Assembly: GCF_003014485.1 (NCBI RefSeq)
Contig: NZ_PYGA01000002.1
Coordinates: forward strand, 124,001-188,000
Direction of reading: 5' to 3'
Source of the DNA: Murinocardiopsis flavida
Lineage (GTDB): Bacteria > Actinomycetota > Actinomycetes > Streptosporangiales > Streptosporangiaceae
DNA: 64,000 nt
Made by a program: the position numbers and the translations under genes
In this document: piece after piece, positions 49,572 to 58,550 of the stretch
How positions within the stretch are numbered: position 1 is the stretch's first letter
Layout of the letters: the number at the start of each line of letters is the position of its first letter
The notes under the pieces: model-generated
The model's database searches: none
What the model saw: the letters and a program-made list of their open reading frames with translations, nothing else
Told to the model about the DNA's origin: nothing

Positions 49572-51386
49572 GTGCCATCGCCGATCGACGCGCCCCGCGC
49601 CGAGTATCCGCGCCCGCAGTTCGCCCGCCCCGACTGGCTCTGCCTGAACGGCCGCTGGGACTTCGAGATCGACCGGGCCGACAGCGGGCTTGAGCGCGGC
49701 CTGCTCGACACGCCGCTCTCCGGCGAGATCACCGTCCCCTTCTGTCCCGAGTCCGAGCTCTCCGGCATCGGCGACGTCGACTTCATGGAGACCGTCTGGT
49801 ACCGCCGCGAGGTGGAGATCCCGGCCGCGTGGTCGGACCGCCGGGTGCTGCTGCACTTCCAAGCGGTCGACTACGACGCCACCGTGTGGGTCAACGGCGT
49901 CGAGGTCGCCCGCCACCGCGGCGGCTTCACCCCGTTCAGCGCCGACCTCGGCGGCGCCGCGGCGGCCGGCGAACGCGCCGTGATCACGGTCCGCGCGCGC
50001 GACCCCAAGCGCGGCCCCCAGGCGCGCGGCAAGCAGGCCACCTTCTACGCCAACACGAGCTGCTTCTACACGCGCACGACCGGGATCTGGCAGAGCGTGT
50101 GGCTCGAACCGGTCGCGGACGTGCACCTGCGGCGCCCGCGCATCACCCCCGACCTCGCGGCGGGGGCGTTCGAGCTGACCCTGCCGCTGTCGGCGGGCGC
50201 GCCCGGGCACCGGGTGCGCGCGGTGCTGTCGGACGGCGAGGGCGCGGTGGCGAGCGCGGAGGCCCCGGCAGACCGCGACCTGGCGCCGCGCGTGACCCTG
50301 CCTATTCCCGCCGAGCGCGTGCGCGCGTGGTCGCCCGACGACCCGCACCTCTACGGGCTGCGGCTGGAGCTGCTGGGCCCCGACGGCGCCGTTGTCGACG
50401 CCGCCGACTCCTACGCCGGGCTGCGCTCGGTGACCATCGAGGGCAACGCGGTCCTGATCAACGGAGAGCGCATCTTCCAGCGCCTCGTCCTCGACCAGGG
50501 CTTCTACCCGGACGGGATCATGACGGCCCCCAGCGAGGAGGCGCTGGTCGCCGACATCACCCTGGCGCAGCGGGCCGGGTTCAACGGCGCGCGGCTGCAC
50601 CAGAAGGTGTTCGAGGAGCGCTACCTCTACCACGCCGACCGGCTCGGCTACCTGGTGTGGGGCGAGTTCGCGGACTGGGGGTGCCAGGTGGGCGGGCGCT
50701 CCAACGCCGACAACCAGCAGCCCGACCCGTCCTACATCGGGCAGTGGCTGGAGGCGGTGGAGCGCGACTACTCGCACCCCTCGATCGTGGGCTGGTGCCC
50801 GCTGAACGAGACCTACCAGGACCTGCACGACCGCACCACGGTGCTCGACGACGTCACCCGCGCCATGTTCCTGGCGACCAAGGCGTTCGACACCACCCGG
50901 CCGGTGATCGACGCGTCGGGCTACTCGCACCGGGTCGCCGAGACCGACGTGTACGACTCGCACAACTACGAGCAGGACCCGGCGGCCTTCGCCGCCGCCA
51001 TGGCGGGGCTCGCCGATGGGACGCCCTACACGAACACGAGTGAGCAGGGCCGCCCGTGGTCGGTGGCGTATCGGGGCCAGCCCTACTTCTGTAGCGAGTT
51101 CGGCGGCATCTGGTGGAAGCCCGGCGCGGCCGACCCGGAGTCCTGGGGCTACGGCGAGCGGCCGGCGTCCGAGGAGGAGTTCTACAAGCGCTTCGAGGGG
51201 CTGGTCACGGCACTGCTGGAGAACCCGGACATGTTCGGCTACTGCTACACGCAGCTGACCGACGTGTTCCAGGAGACGAACGGCATCTACTGGTTCGACC
51301 GGACGGACAAGGTCGACGTCGACCGGATCGCCGCGATCCAGCGGCGCACGGCGGCGTTCGAGCGCGTCGGAAAGCGGCACGGCTGA
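49572..51386 (+). CDS. Glycoside hydrolase family 2 (beta-galactosidase/glucuronidase-like)
   Basis: A 604-residue GH2 enzyme from GTG 49572 (AGGAG upstream). Domains: sugar-binding jelly roll (about 20-190, LCLNGRWDFEIDRADSGLER), Ig-like sandwich (about 190-290) and TIM barrel. The acid/base Glu is in VGWCPLNETYQD and the nucleophile Glu in PYFCSEFGGIWW. No signal peptide, so it acts inside on oligosaccharides brought in by the adjacent ABC system. The exact sugar is unknown; glucuronides, galactosides or mannosides are possible. Controlled by the palindrome at 49468. Confidence 0.92.
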   Translation: MPSPIDAPRAEYPRPQFARPDWLCLNGRWDFEIDRADSGLERGLLDTPLSGEITVPFCPESELSGIGDVDFMETVWYRREVEIPAAWSDRRVLLHFQAVDYDATVWVNGVEVARHRGGFTPFSADLGGAAAAGERAVITVRARDPKRGPQARGKQATFYANTSCFYTRTTGIWQSVWLEPVADVHLRRPRITPDLAAGAFELTLPLSAGAPGHRVRAVLSDGEGAVASAEAPADRDLAPRVTLPIPAERVRAWSPDDPHLYGLRLELLGPDGAVVDAADSYAGLRSVTIEGNAVLINGERIFQRLVLDQGFYPDGIMTAPSEEALVADITLAQRAGFNGARLHQKVFEERYLYHADRLGYLVWGEFADWGCQVGGRSNADNQQPDPSYIGQWLEAVERDYSHPSIVGWCPLNETYQDLHDRTTVLDDVTRAMFLATKAFDTTRPVIDASGYSHRVAETDVYDSHNYEQDPAAFAAAMAGLADGTPYTNTSEQGRPWSVAYRGQPYFCSEFGGIWWKPGAADPESWGYGERPASEEEFYKRFEGLVTALLENPDMFGYCYTQLTDVFQETNGIYWFDRTDKVDVDRIAAIQRRTAAFERVGKRHG

Positions 51387-51458
51387 TCACAGACAGCAAC
51401 TTCGGTCACCCATGACAGCGATCTGATCAACTTCGTTCAGCAAAGTCTTTACAAGTGA

Positions 51459-51474
51459 TCTACATCGATGTAAA
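51459..51474. promoter_or_regulatory. LacI-type operator upstream of the ABC transporter operon
   Basis: TCTACATCGATGTAAA shares 15 of 16 bases with the site at 49468 and has the same ACATCGATGT core. A half-like TCTTTACA lies just before it. It precedes the binding-protein gene by 134 bases, placing the transporter under the same regulator. Confidence 0.85.
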
Positions 51475-51607
51475 AAATGGGGAGTCGGAGTAACGGGGGT
51501 CACATCTTCCGCGCTCACGCGCTGGAACCGTCCGATGTGGCCCCCACTGTCATTTCGCGCCGCCCCACCTCCTCTGGGACCCGACAGCGGCGCAGAAAGG
51601 CCGCCGC

Positions 51608-52981
51608 ATGAGCCGCTCCACCCGCCATTCCGGTCCCTTGCCGCCGTCGGATCGCGCCCCGGTCCCCCGGATGAGCCGGCGCGCGGCCCTGCGCACCGGC
51701 CTGTTCGGCGCCGGGGCGCTCGCCGCCGGAGGACTGCTCAGCGGCTGCGGCCCGGCCGACGCGGCCGAGGTCCCGCTCCAGTTCTGGAGCCCCCTCACCG
51801 GCGGGGACGGCGCCCTCATGCATCGCATGATCGCCGACGTGCACAAGGCGGCGCCCGAGTTGGCGGTGGACTCCACCGCGCTGGCGTGGGGGCGGCCGTA
51901 CTACACCAAGCTCGCCATGTCTTCGGTCGGCGGGCGCTCCCCCGACGTCGCCGTCATGCACCTCTCCCGGCTCGGCGGCTATGCGCCCGCCGGCCTGCTG
52001 CACCCCTTCGACCTCGACCTGCTCGCCGAGTACGGCGCGGGCGAGGACGACTTCATCCCCCGCCTCTGGAAGAGCGCGCAGCACGAGGGCACGCAGTTCG
52101 CGATCCCCTTCGACACCCACCCCTTCGTGATGTTCTACAACATCCCACTCGCCGAGGAGGCGGGCCTGCTCGACGGCGACGGCCGCCTCAAGCCGCTGGA
52201 CTCGGCCGAGGCGTTCGTCGCGGCGTCGCACCGGATGTCCGAGGTCACCGGCGACACGGGCACCGCCTACGGCCACGTCAACGACCCCGCCCAGGCGTGG
52301 CGGTTCTTCGGCGGGCTGTACGGCCAGACCGGCCGCCGGCTCGACCTCTCCGGCGACCGGCACGACCTCGACCACGACGCCGCGCTGCGGGTGTTCGAGT
52401 TCGTCGCCGAGGTGTTCGACGGCGAGCACTCCCCTGGCACCCTCAACTACGCGGCGGCCCTCGGCACGTTCACCGACGGGCGCGCCGGGTTCTTCATCAG
52501 CGGGGAATGGGAGCTGCCCGGCCTGGTCGAGGCGCTCGGCGAGGACCTGGGCGCGCTGGCCATGCCCACGTTCTTCGACGAGCCGGCCTCCTACGCCGAC
52601 TCGCACTCGTTCGTGCTGCCCGCCCGCGACACGACGGACCCGGAGCGCTTCCGCGCGGCCCACCAGTTCGCGGCCCTGATCCTGAAGAACAGCCTGACCT
52701 GGGCCGAGGCCGGGCATATCCCGGCCTACCAGCCGGTCGTTGAGTCCGCGGCGTACGCGGACATGCAGCCGCAGGCCGGATACCGCTCCGCCGGGGAGAA
52801 GCCGGTGCTGGACCCCCGGGCCTGGTTCACCGGGGCGGGCTCGCAGTTCCACGACCAGATGTCGGTGACGATGACCGTCAACCTCATCGGCGACGGCCCC
52901 GAGGCCGCCGTCGAGTCGATGGACAGCAGGCTCACCGGTCTCCTCGCCAAGGAGAACCCGATCAAGGGGGGAGCACGATGA
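51608..52981 (+). CDS. ABC sugar transporter substrate-binding lipoprotein
   Basis: A 457-residue cluster B binding protein. The leader has a twin-arginine SRRAALRTGLFGAGALA and a lipobox LLSGC (Cys about residue 47), so it is exported, possibly by Tat, and lipid-anchored. The mature part VPLQFWSPLTGGDGALMHRM and later YNIPLAEEAGLLDGDG, GRAGFFISGEWELPGL are typical for oligosaccharide binding proteins. Its stop overlaps the first permease start by 4 bases. Confidence 0.92.
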   Translation: MSRSTRHSGPLPPSDRAPVPRMSRRAALRTGLFGAGALAAGGLLSGCGPADAAEVPLQFWSPLTGGDGALMHRMIADVHKAAPELAVDSTALAWGRPYYTKLAMSSVGGRSPDVAVMHLSRLGGYAPAGLLHPFDLDLLAEYGAGEDDFIPRLWKSAQHEGTQFAIPFDTHPFVMFYNIPLAEEAGLLDGDGRLKPLDSAEAFVAASHRMSEVTGDTGTAYGHVNDPAQAWRFFGGLYGQTGRRLDLSGDRHDLDHDAALRVFEFVAEVFDGEHSPGTLNYAAALGTFTDGRAGFFISGEWELPGLVEALGEDLGALAMPTFFDEPASYADSHSFVLPARDTTDPERFRAAHQFAALILKNSLTWAEAGHIPAYQPVVESAAYADMQPQAGYRSAGEKPVLDPRAWFTGAGSQFHDQMSVTMTVNLIGDGPEAAVESMDSRLTGLLAKENPIKGGAR

Positions 52982-53916
52982 CGGCCACCGCACCGCCGCG
53001 CGACCGCGCACCGGCGGGCCCGCCGCCCGCCGCGCGCTCGGCCCCGCCGCTCTGGCGTCGGGTTTCCGACTCCGGCTGGGCCTTCCTGCTGCCGTTCCTC
53101 GCCGTCTTCGCGGCGTTCATGGGCTGGCCGGTGGTGTACGGCTTCTGGCTGAGCCTGACCGACTCCACGCTCGTCCGCACCGGCGGCGACTTCGTCGGCC
53201 TGGCGAACTACGCCGAGGCGCTCGGCGACCCGTTGATGTGGCAGACGCTGGGCAACACAGCCTTCTTCACGCTGGCGTCGACGGTGCCACTGGTGGTCCT
53301 GGCGCTGGTGATGGCGGTGCTGGTGCACAGCGGTCTGCCCGGGCAGTGGCTGTGGCGGCTGTCGTTCTTCGTGCCCTACCTGCTGCCCGTGGCGACCGTC
53401 GGCCTGGTCGGGCAGTTCATGTTCAACCAGGAAATCGGGGTGCTCAACCAGGCGACAGGCGCCGACGTGGGGTGGCTGTCGGAGGACTCCGTGGCGCTGT
53501 GGAGCATCGTCATCGCCACGGTGTGGTGGACGGTCGGCTTCAACTTCCTGCTCTACCTCGCGGCGCTCCAGTCGATCCCGGACCACCTCTACGAGGCGGC
53601 GTCGATCGACGGGGCCGGAGCGTGGGCCCGGCTGTGGAGCATCACCCTGCCGCAGCTCAGCCGGATCACCGGCGTGGTGCTGGTCCTGCAACTCCTCAGC
53701 TCGCTGAAGGTGTTCGACCAGATCTACCTGCTGATGGGCAACAACCCCACCGATGCCACGCGGTCGATCCTGATCTACGTCTACGACACCGGGTTCACCG
53801 GCTACCGGCTGGGCTACGGCTCGGCGCTCTCCTACATCTTCCTCGCGATCGTCGTCGCGGTCGCACTGGTGCAGACCTGGGTCGGCAGCCGACGCAACAA
53901 GGGGGCCGCGGCATGA
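52978..53916 (+). CDS. ABC sugar transporter permease (MalF/UgpA type)
   Basis: A 312-residue inner-membrane permease with six helices. The EAA loop is YEAASIDGAGAWARLWSITL, which contacts the ATPase. Overlaps of 4 bases at both ends couple it to the binding protein and the second permease. No ATPase gene is present; actinomycete carbohydrate systems usually share the multitask ATPase MsiK. Confidence 0.93.
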   Translation: MTATAPPRDRAPAGPPPAARSAPPLWRRVSDSGWAFLLPFLAVFAAFMGWPVVYGFWLSLTDSTLVRTGGDFVGLANYAEALGDPLMWQTLGNTAFFTLASTVPLVVLALVMAVLVHSGLPGQWLWRLSFFVPYLLPVATVGLVGQFMFNQEIGVLNQATGADVGWLSEDSVALWSIVIATVWWTVGFNFLLYLAALQSIPDHLYEAASIDGAGAWARLWSITLPQLSRITGVVLVLQLLSSLKVFDQIYLLMGNNPTDATRSILIYVYDTGFTGYRLGYGSALSYIFLAIVVAVALVQTWVGSRRNKGAAA

Positions 53917-54818
53917 GCATCCTGACGCCCGCAGCGGGCGAGCGAAACTCCCGGCGCGAGGCGAACCGGCGCCAGCGCTCCCTGATCCTGGGGCGGAGCC
54001 GGCTGGCGCGCGGCGGGGCCATGACCGTCCTGGTCGTCATGGCGCTGGGGTGGCTGTTCCCGCTCATCTGGGCGACGAACTCGTCCTTCCGCACCGAGGC
54101 CGACACCGTCGCGCTGCCGTTGCAGTGGATACCCGAGAACGGGTTCACCCTGGAGCAGTACATCGGCCTGTTCGAGGTCGGCAAGGTGCAGCTCTGGATG
54201 ACCAACAGCCTGATCATCGCCGTGGCGGTCACCGCGATCACGGTCGCGGTGTCGGCGCTGGCGGCGTACGCGTTCTCCCGGATGGTGTTCCGGGGGCGCA
54301 AGGCGCTGTTCGCGCTGACCATCGCGGCGATCATGGTGCCGCCCCAGTTGCTGATCATCCCGCTGTTCGACCAGATGGTCGCGCTGAACCTGGTGGACAC
54401 CTACGCGGCGATCATCCTGCCGCAGGTGGTGGCGCCGATCATGGTGTTCATCCTGAAGAAGTTCTTCGATGGGATCCCGCGCGAACTGGAGGAGGCGGCG
54501 CGGATGGACGGCGCCGGGCCGTGGCGGGTGTTCTTCTCGGTGGTGCTCCCGCTGTCGCGGCCCATCCTGGCCGCGGTGTCGATCTTCGTGTTCATCAACG
54601 CCTGGAACAACTTCCTGTGGCCGTTCATCGTCACCACGGACCCCTCGCTGATGACGCTGCCGGTCGGCATCCCCAACGTGCTCGACGCCTACGGCACGGT
54701 CTACGCCCGCAACATGGCGTCGTCGATGGTCGCGGCCGCGCCGATGATCGTGGTGTTCTTGCTGTTCCAGCGGCGGATCGTGCGCAGCGTGGCGACCACG
54801 GGCCTCGGCGGGCAGTGA
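53913..54818 (+). CDS. ABC sugar transporter permease (MalG/UgpE type)
   Basis: A 301-residue permease with six helices after an Arg-rich cytoplasmic start. The EAA loop is LEEAARMDGAGPWRVFFSVV and the protein ends LFQRRIVRSVATTGLGGQ, the usual MalG-type end. It is the last gene of the LacI-controlled uptake operon. Confidence 0.93.
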   Translation: MSILTPAAGERNSRREANRRQRSLILGRSRLARGGAMTVLVVMALGWLFPLIWATNSSFRTEADTVALPLQWIPENGFTLEQYIGLFEVGKVQLWMTNSLIIAVAVTAITVAVSALAAYAFSRMVFRGRKALFALTIAAIMVPPQLLIIPLFDQMVALNLVDTYAAIILPQVVAPIMVFILKKFFDGIPRELEEAARMDGAGPWRVFFSVVLPLSRPILAAVSIFVFINAWNNFLWPFIVTTDPSLMTLPVGIPNVLDAYGTVYARNMASSMVAAAPMIVVFLLFQRRIVRSVATTGLGGQ

Positions 54819-54924
54819 GCGCGGGCGCGCCCCGGGGCTCCCGGGGCGCGCCGGCGCCGGGCCTGGCGCGGGTCCGGGTGCTGACCTAGGATCGGCGGCA
54901 CCGCGGTAAGCCCCACGTCCCGGG

Positions 54925-56661
54925 ATGTGCGCCATAACCGAACCGGAAGCCCCCCAGCCGCTGCGGTCCATGGCGGCGGCCACCGCGCAGCTGCTCGCCG
55001 CCGACGGCCGGTTCGCCATGCGCACCGTCGACGTCGGCGGCGTGCGCACCCGCACCTGGGTCGAGGGCCCGCCCACGCTGCGCGCCATCGCCGAGGCGAG
55101 TGCCGGGCGGGGCGACTCCCCCGCGCTGGTGTACCACGACGAACGCATCTCGCACGCCGGGTTCCACCGGGCGGTGGCGGCGCTGGCCCGGCGCCTGGTC
55201 GGCGACTTCGGGGTGGCGCCGGGCGACCGGGTGGCGCTGGCCATGCGCAACTACCCCGAGTGGGTCATCGGGTTCTTCGCGGCCACCGCCGTCGGCGCCG
55301 TCGCGGTCCCGCTGAACTCCTGGTGGACGGCGCGCGAGCTGGAGTTCGGCCTGCGCGACAGCGAGGCGTGCGTCGTGCTGGCCGACGGCGAGCGCCTGAC
55401 CCGCCTCGCCGATGTGCTGCCCGGCCTGGCGGTCCCGGTCATCGCGACCCGCACGGGCACGGCCGCGCTGCCCGAGGGCGTGTGGGCGTGGACCTTCCCC
55501 GAACCGGGCTCCGACCCCGGCCCGCTGCCCGCCGCCGCGCCCGAGCCCGACGACCCCGCCGCGATCTTCTACACCGCGGGCACCACCGGGCTGCCCAAGG
55601 GGGCGGTCGCGTCGCACCGCAACATGCTCTCCAACATCACCTCGGCGGCCTACGCCCAGATGCGCGCGTTCGTCCGGCTCGGCCTGGACCCCGCCGACGT
55701 CGCGGCGTTCATCGACGCGCTCCCGCCGCCGGCCGTGCTGACCGTCCTCCCGCTGTTCCACGCCACGGGCGCCCAGACCGTCATGCTGCCGACACTGGAC
55801 GCCGGGGGCACGCTGGTGCTGATGCGCAGGTGGGATCCTACGCAGGCGCTCGGGCTGATCGAACGCGAGCGGATCCACCGCGTCACCGGGGTCCCCGCGA
55901 TGTTCGCCGATCTGCTGGCCGCGCCGGGCTTCGCCGACCACGACCTGTCGAGCCTGCTGAGTGTGAGCAGCGGGGGCGCCCCTGCTGCCCCGGCGCTGGT
56001 GTCGCGGGTGCGCGGCACCCTGCACGACCTCACCGTGGCGCAGGGCTACGGGCTCACCGAGTGCTCGGCCATCGCGACCGTCAACGCCGGTGCCGACCTC
56101 GCGCACCGGCCCGGCAGCGTGGGCGCCCCGGTCGCCGTGGTCGACGTCAAGGTCGTCGACCCCCTGGGGGCCGAGCTGCCCGCCGGGGAGGTCGGCGAGG
56201 TGTGGATCCGCGGCCCGGGCGTGGTGCACGGCTACTGGCGGCGGCCCGAGGAGACCGCGGCGGCGTTCACCGACGGCTGGCTGCATACGGGCGACCTGGG
56301 GCGGCTGGACGATGAAGGGTTCCTGTCGATCGTCGACCGAGCCAAGGACATGATCATCCGCGGCGGCGAGAACGTGTACTGCGTCGAGGTGGAGGCCGCC
56401 GTGCACGAGCATCCCGCCGTGGTGGAGGTCGCCGTGCTCGGGGTGCCGCACGAGGTCCTGGGCGAGGAGGTCGGCGCGGTCGTGCGCATCGCGCCCGGCG
56501 GGCGGCTCGACGGCGCCGGGCTGCGCGCGTTCCTCGAACCGCGGATCGCGGCGTTCAAGATCCCCGCCCATGTGCGCATTGGCACCGCGGAGCTGCCGCG
56601 CAATCCCGCGGGCAAGCTCCTCAAGAAGCGGCTGCGGGAGCAGCACGGCTGGGGTGCCTGA
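54925..56661 (+). CDS. Acyl-CoA synthetase / AMP-binding ligase
   Basis: A 578-residue ANL-superfamily enzyme. The P-loop is IFYTAGTTGLPKGAVASHRN, with YGLTECSAIATVN (A5), GWLHTGDLGRLDDEGFLSIV (A7/A8) and the C-terminal lysine motif RNPAGKLLKKRL (A10). It should activate a fatty or aromatic acid to acyl-CoA through an acyl-AMP. The TTG/GTG-free ATG 54925 gives a leader of 15 residues before the conserved domain; TAGGAT at about 54886-54891 could be a promoter -10. It stands alone. Confidence 0.9.
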   Translation: MCAITEPEAPQPLRSMAAATAQLLAADGRFAMRTVDVGGVRTRTWVEGPPTLRAIAEASAGRGDSPALVYHDERISHAGFHRAVAALARRLVGDFGVAPGDRVALAMRNYPEWVIGFFAATAVGAVAVPLNSWWTARELEFGLRDSEACVVLADGERLTRLADVLPGLAVPVIATRTGTAALPEGVWAWTFPEPGSDPGPLPAAAPEPDDPAAIFYTAGTTGLPKGAVASHRNMLSNITSAAYAQMRAFVRLGLDPADVAAFIDALPPPAVLTVLPLFHATGAQTVMLPTLDAGGTLVLMRRWDPTQALGLIERERIHRVTGVPAMFADLLAAPGFADHDLSSLLSVSSGGAPAAPALVSRVRGTLHDLTVAQGYGLTECSAIATVNAGADLAHRPGSVGAPVAVVDVKVVDPLGAELPAGEVGEVWIRGPGVVHGYWRRPEETAAAFTDGWLHTGDLGRLDDEGFLSIVDRAKDMIIRGGENVYCVEVEAAVHEHPAVVEVAVLGVPHEVLGEEVGAVVRIAPGGRLDGAGLRAFLEPRIAAFKIPAHVRIGTAELPRNPAGKLLKKRLREQHGWGA

Positions 56662-56704
56662 GCGGCCCCCCGGCCCCGGCGCGGCGTCGCGGGGGGAACG
56701 GGGG

Positions 56705-56920
56705 TCACTCCTCGTCGGCGGGCTCGGCGTCCTTTCTCGGGCGGCCGCGCTTGGGCTGCGCGCGGGTGGCCGAGGGCAGCCGCCCGTTGTCCGACAGCGC
56801 CCTGCGGAGCAGGAACTCGATCTGCGCGTTGGTGCTGCGCAGGTCGTCGCCGGCCCACCGCGCCAGCGCGTCGTGCACGGCAGGGTCCAGCCGGAGCAGG
56901 ACCTTCTTCCGCTCAGTCAC
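56705..56920 (-). CDS. Ribbon-helix-helix DNA-binding protein with AT-hook-like tail
   Basis: A 71-residue protein. The N-terminal [20 protein letters not shown] followed by [14 protein letters not shown] is a ribbon-helix-helix of the Arc/MetJ-type (TraY/HicB-like) class. The tail [18 protein letters not shown] contains KRGRPRK, an AT-hook signature. It follows the SPFH gene by 10 bases on the same strand. It is probably the regulator of this unit. Confidence 0.85.
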   Translation of the reverse strand: MTERKKVLLRLDPAVHDALARWAGDDLRSTNAQIEFLLRRALSDNGRLPSATRAQPKRGRPRKDAEPADEE

Positions 56921-56930
56921 CCGACCACCA

Positions 56931-57848
56931 TCACTGGTACAGGGTGCCGGTGTTGACGACGGGCTGGGTGGCGTGGTCGGCGCATAGGACGACCATCAGG
57001 TTGCTGACCATCGCCGCCTTCCGCTCCTCGTCCAGTTCGACGACCTCCTGCTCGGACAGTCGCTGGAGGGCGAGATCGACCATACCGACCGCGCCCTCGA
57101 CGATGCGAGCGCGGGCCGCGACGACCGCCCCGGCCTGCTGGCGGCGCAGCATCGCCTGGGCGATCTCCGACGCGTAGGCGAGGTGGGTGAAGCGCGACTC
57201 GATGATCTTCACCCCCGCCGATTCGACTCGGGCCGCGATCTCCGCCGAGAGCCGCTCGGTGATCTCGTCGGCGTTCTCGCGCAGTGACAGGTGCCCGTCG
57301 GTGTGGGCGTCGTAGGGGTAGTTGGTGGCGATGTGGCGCACGGCGGTCTCGGTCTGGATCGAGACGAACTTGACGAAGTTGTCGACCTCGAACAGCGCCC
57401 GCGCGGTGTCGCTCACCTGCCACACCACCACTGAGGCGATCTCGATGGGGTTGCCGTCGATGTCGTTGACCTTCATGACCGAGGTCTCGTGGTTGCGGAT
57501 GCGCGTGGAGATGCGGTGCCGGGTGGTCAGCGGGTTGACCCAGCGCAGGCCGTCGGTGCGCACGGTGCCGGTGTAGCGGCCGAGGAGCTGGATGACCCGG
57601 GCCTCGTTGGGGGCGATGACGGTGAGCCCGGCGGCGATGGCGAGCGCGACCAGCAGGACCACGATGCCGCCGATCCACATCAGCGGCTGTGCGGGCATGC
57701 CGGCCACGAACATGGCGACGGCGGCGGCGATCAGCAGCAGGCACAGCACGGCGACCGGCAGGCCGGGCACCCCGGCTGCCGGGTGCTCGCGCACCTGCGG
57801 CTTCGGCATTTCGACTCCTGCTGCGGGCGGTGGGGTGGTTGCGGTCAT
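56931..57848 (-). CDS. SPFH-domain (stomatin/prohibitin-like) membrane protein
   Basis: A 305-residue protein. Two hydrophobic segments at residues about 28-75 ([40 protein letters not shown]) anchor it. The SPFH domain follows: [20 protein letters not shown], then [40 protein letters not shown]. The C-terminal [20 protein letters not shown] helix is the usual coiled segment. Such proteins scaffold membrane microdomains. It is divergent from two PH-domain genes and upstream of the RHH gene. Confidence 0.9.
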   Translation of the reverse strand: MTATTPPPAAGVEMPKPQVREHPAAGVPGLPVAVLCLLLIAAAVAMFVAGMPAQPLMWIGGIVVLLVALAIAAGLTVIAPNEARVIQLLGRYTGTVRTDGLRWVNPLTTRHRISTRIRNHETSVMKVNDIDGNPIEIASVVVWQVSDTARALFEVDNFVKFVSIQTETAVRHIATNYPYDAHTDGHLSLRENADEITERLSAEIAARVESAGVKIIESRFTHLAYASEIAQAMLRRQQAGAVVAARARIVEGAVGMVDLALQRLSEQEVVELDEERKAAMVSNLMVVLCADHATQPVVNTGTLYQ

Positions 57849-57870
57849 CGAGGGTCCTCTCCTCCGAAAG

Positions 57871-57903
57871 TGTGATGACGAAAGTCTAGCATTGTGATAT
57901 CAC
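57871..57903. promoter_or_regulatory. Putative operator pair between SPFH and PH-domain genes
   Basis: TGTGAT occurs twice in the same direction, at 57871 and 57893 (22 bases apart, two helical turns), and the second copy is part of the perfect palindrome GTGATATCAC (57894-57903). TAGCAT/TAGACT-like -10 elements for both directions lie between. The site is likely bound by the RHH protein or an unlinked regulator. Confidence 0.5.
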
Positions 57904-57971
57904 TTTTTATAGCCGGGTCCGCAGCCGCCACCCGGAGCGGCAGCGGACCGGCTCACGAGAAGGGATACCTG

Positions 57972-58550
57972 ATGCCCGCCCCGACTACCGACCGATCGCC
58001 CCGCACGGAGACGACCGCCGTGCCCGAGAGCCCGGCCGCGGCCGCGGCACCCGCCGAACCGGGCCGCCTCCGGCTGCGCCCGCCCCGCGAGCGCGTCGAC
58101 CGCCGCGCCGTCGCCTGGTGGACCGCGCAGTCGGTCCTCACCGTCGTCCCGCTGCTCGCCGTCCTCGCCGCCTGCGCCGCGTTCATCGAGCCGGCGCGGT
58201 TCTGGCTGCTGCTCGCCGCCGCGGCGGTCGGCGTCCTCGGACTCGCCTACGTCCTGGTCATGCCCAGGTGGCGCTACCGGGTGCACCGCTGGGAGGTCAC
58301 CGACGACGCCGTGTACACCGCGTCGGGCTGGCTGTGGCAGGAGTGGCGGGTCGCCCCCATGTCGCGGATCCAGACCGTCGACTCCGGCCGCGGCCCGGTG
58401 CAGCGCATGTTCGGCCTGACCAGCGTCACCGTGACGACCGCGTCCGCCGCCGGTCCCATCAGCATCGACGGGCTCGCCCACTGGGACGCGACCGAGGTCG
58501 TGGACCGGCTCACCGAGATCACCCAGCAGACCCAGGGAGACGCCACATGA
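57972..58550 (+). CDS. PH domain membrane protein (YdbS-like)
   Basis: A 192-residue protein. After a Pro/Ala-rich N-terminus come two helices (AWWTAQSVLTVVPLLAVLAA; FWLLLAAAAVGVLGLAYVLV), then a bacterial PH-like domain, WRYRVHRWEVTDDAVYTASG with the typical WQEWRVAPMSRIQTVDSGRG and MFGLTSVTVTTAS. The stop overlaps the next gene by 4 bases. YdbS/YdbT-type pairs occur widely in Gram-positives and have been tied to bacteriocin resistance in Bacillus; here the role is unknown. Confidence 0.88.
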   Translation: MPAPTTDRSPRTETTAVPESPAAAAAPAEPGRLRLRPPRERVDRRAVAWWTAQSVLTVVPLLAVLAACAAFIEPARFWLLLAAAAVGVLGLAYVLVMPRWRYRVHRWEVTDDAVYTASGWLWQEWRVAPMSRIQTVDSGRGPVQRMFGLTSVTVTTASAAGPISIDGLAHWDATEVVDRLTEITQQTQGDAT

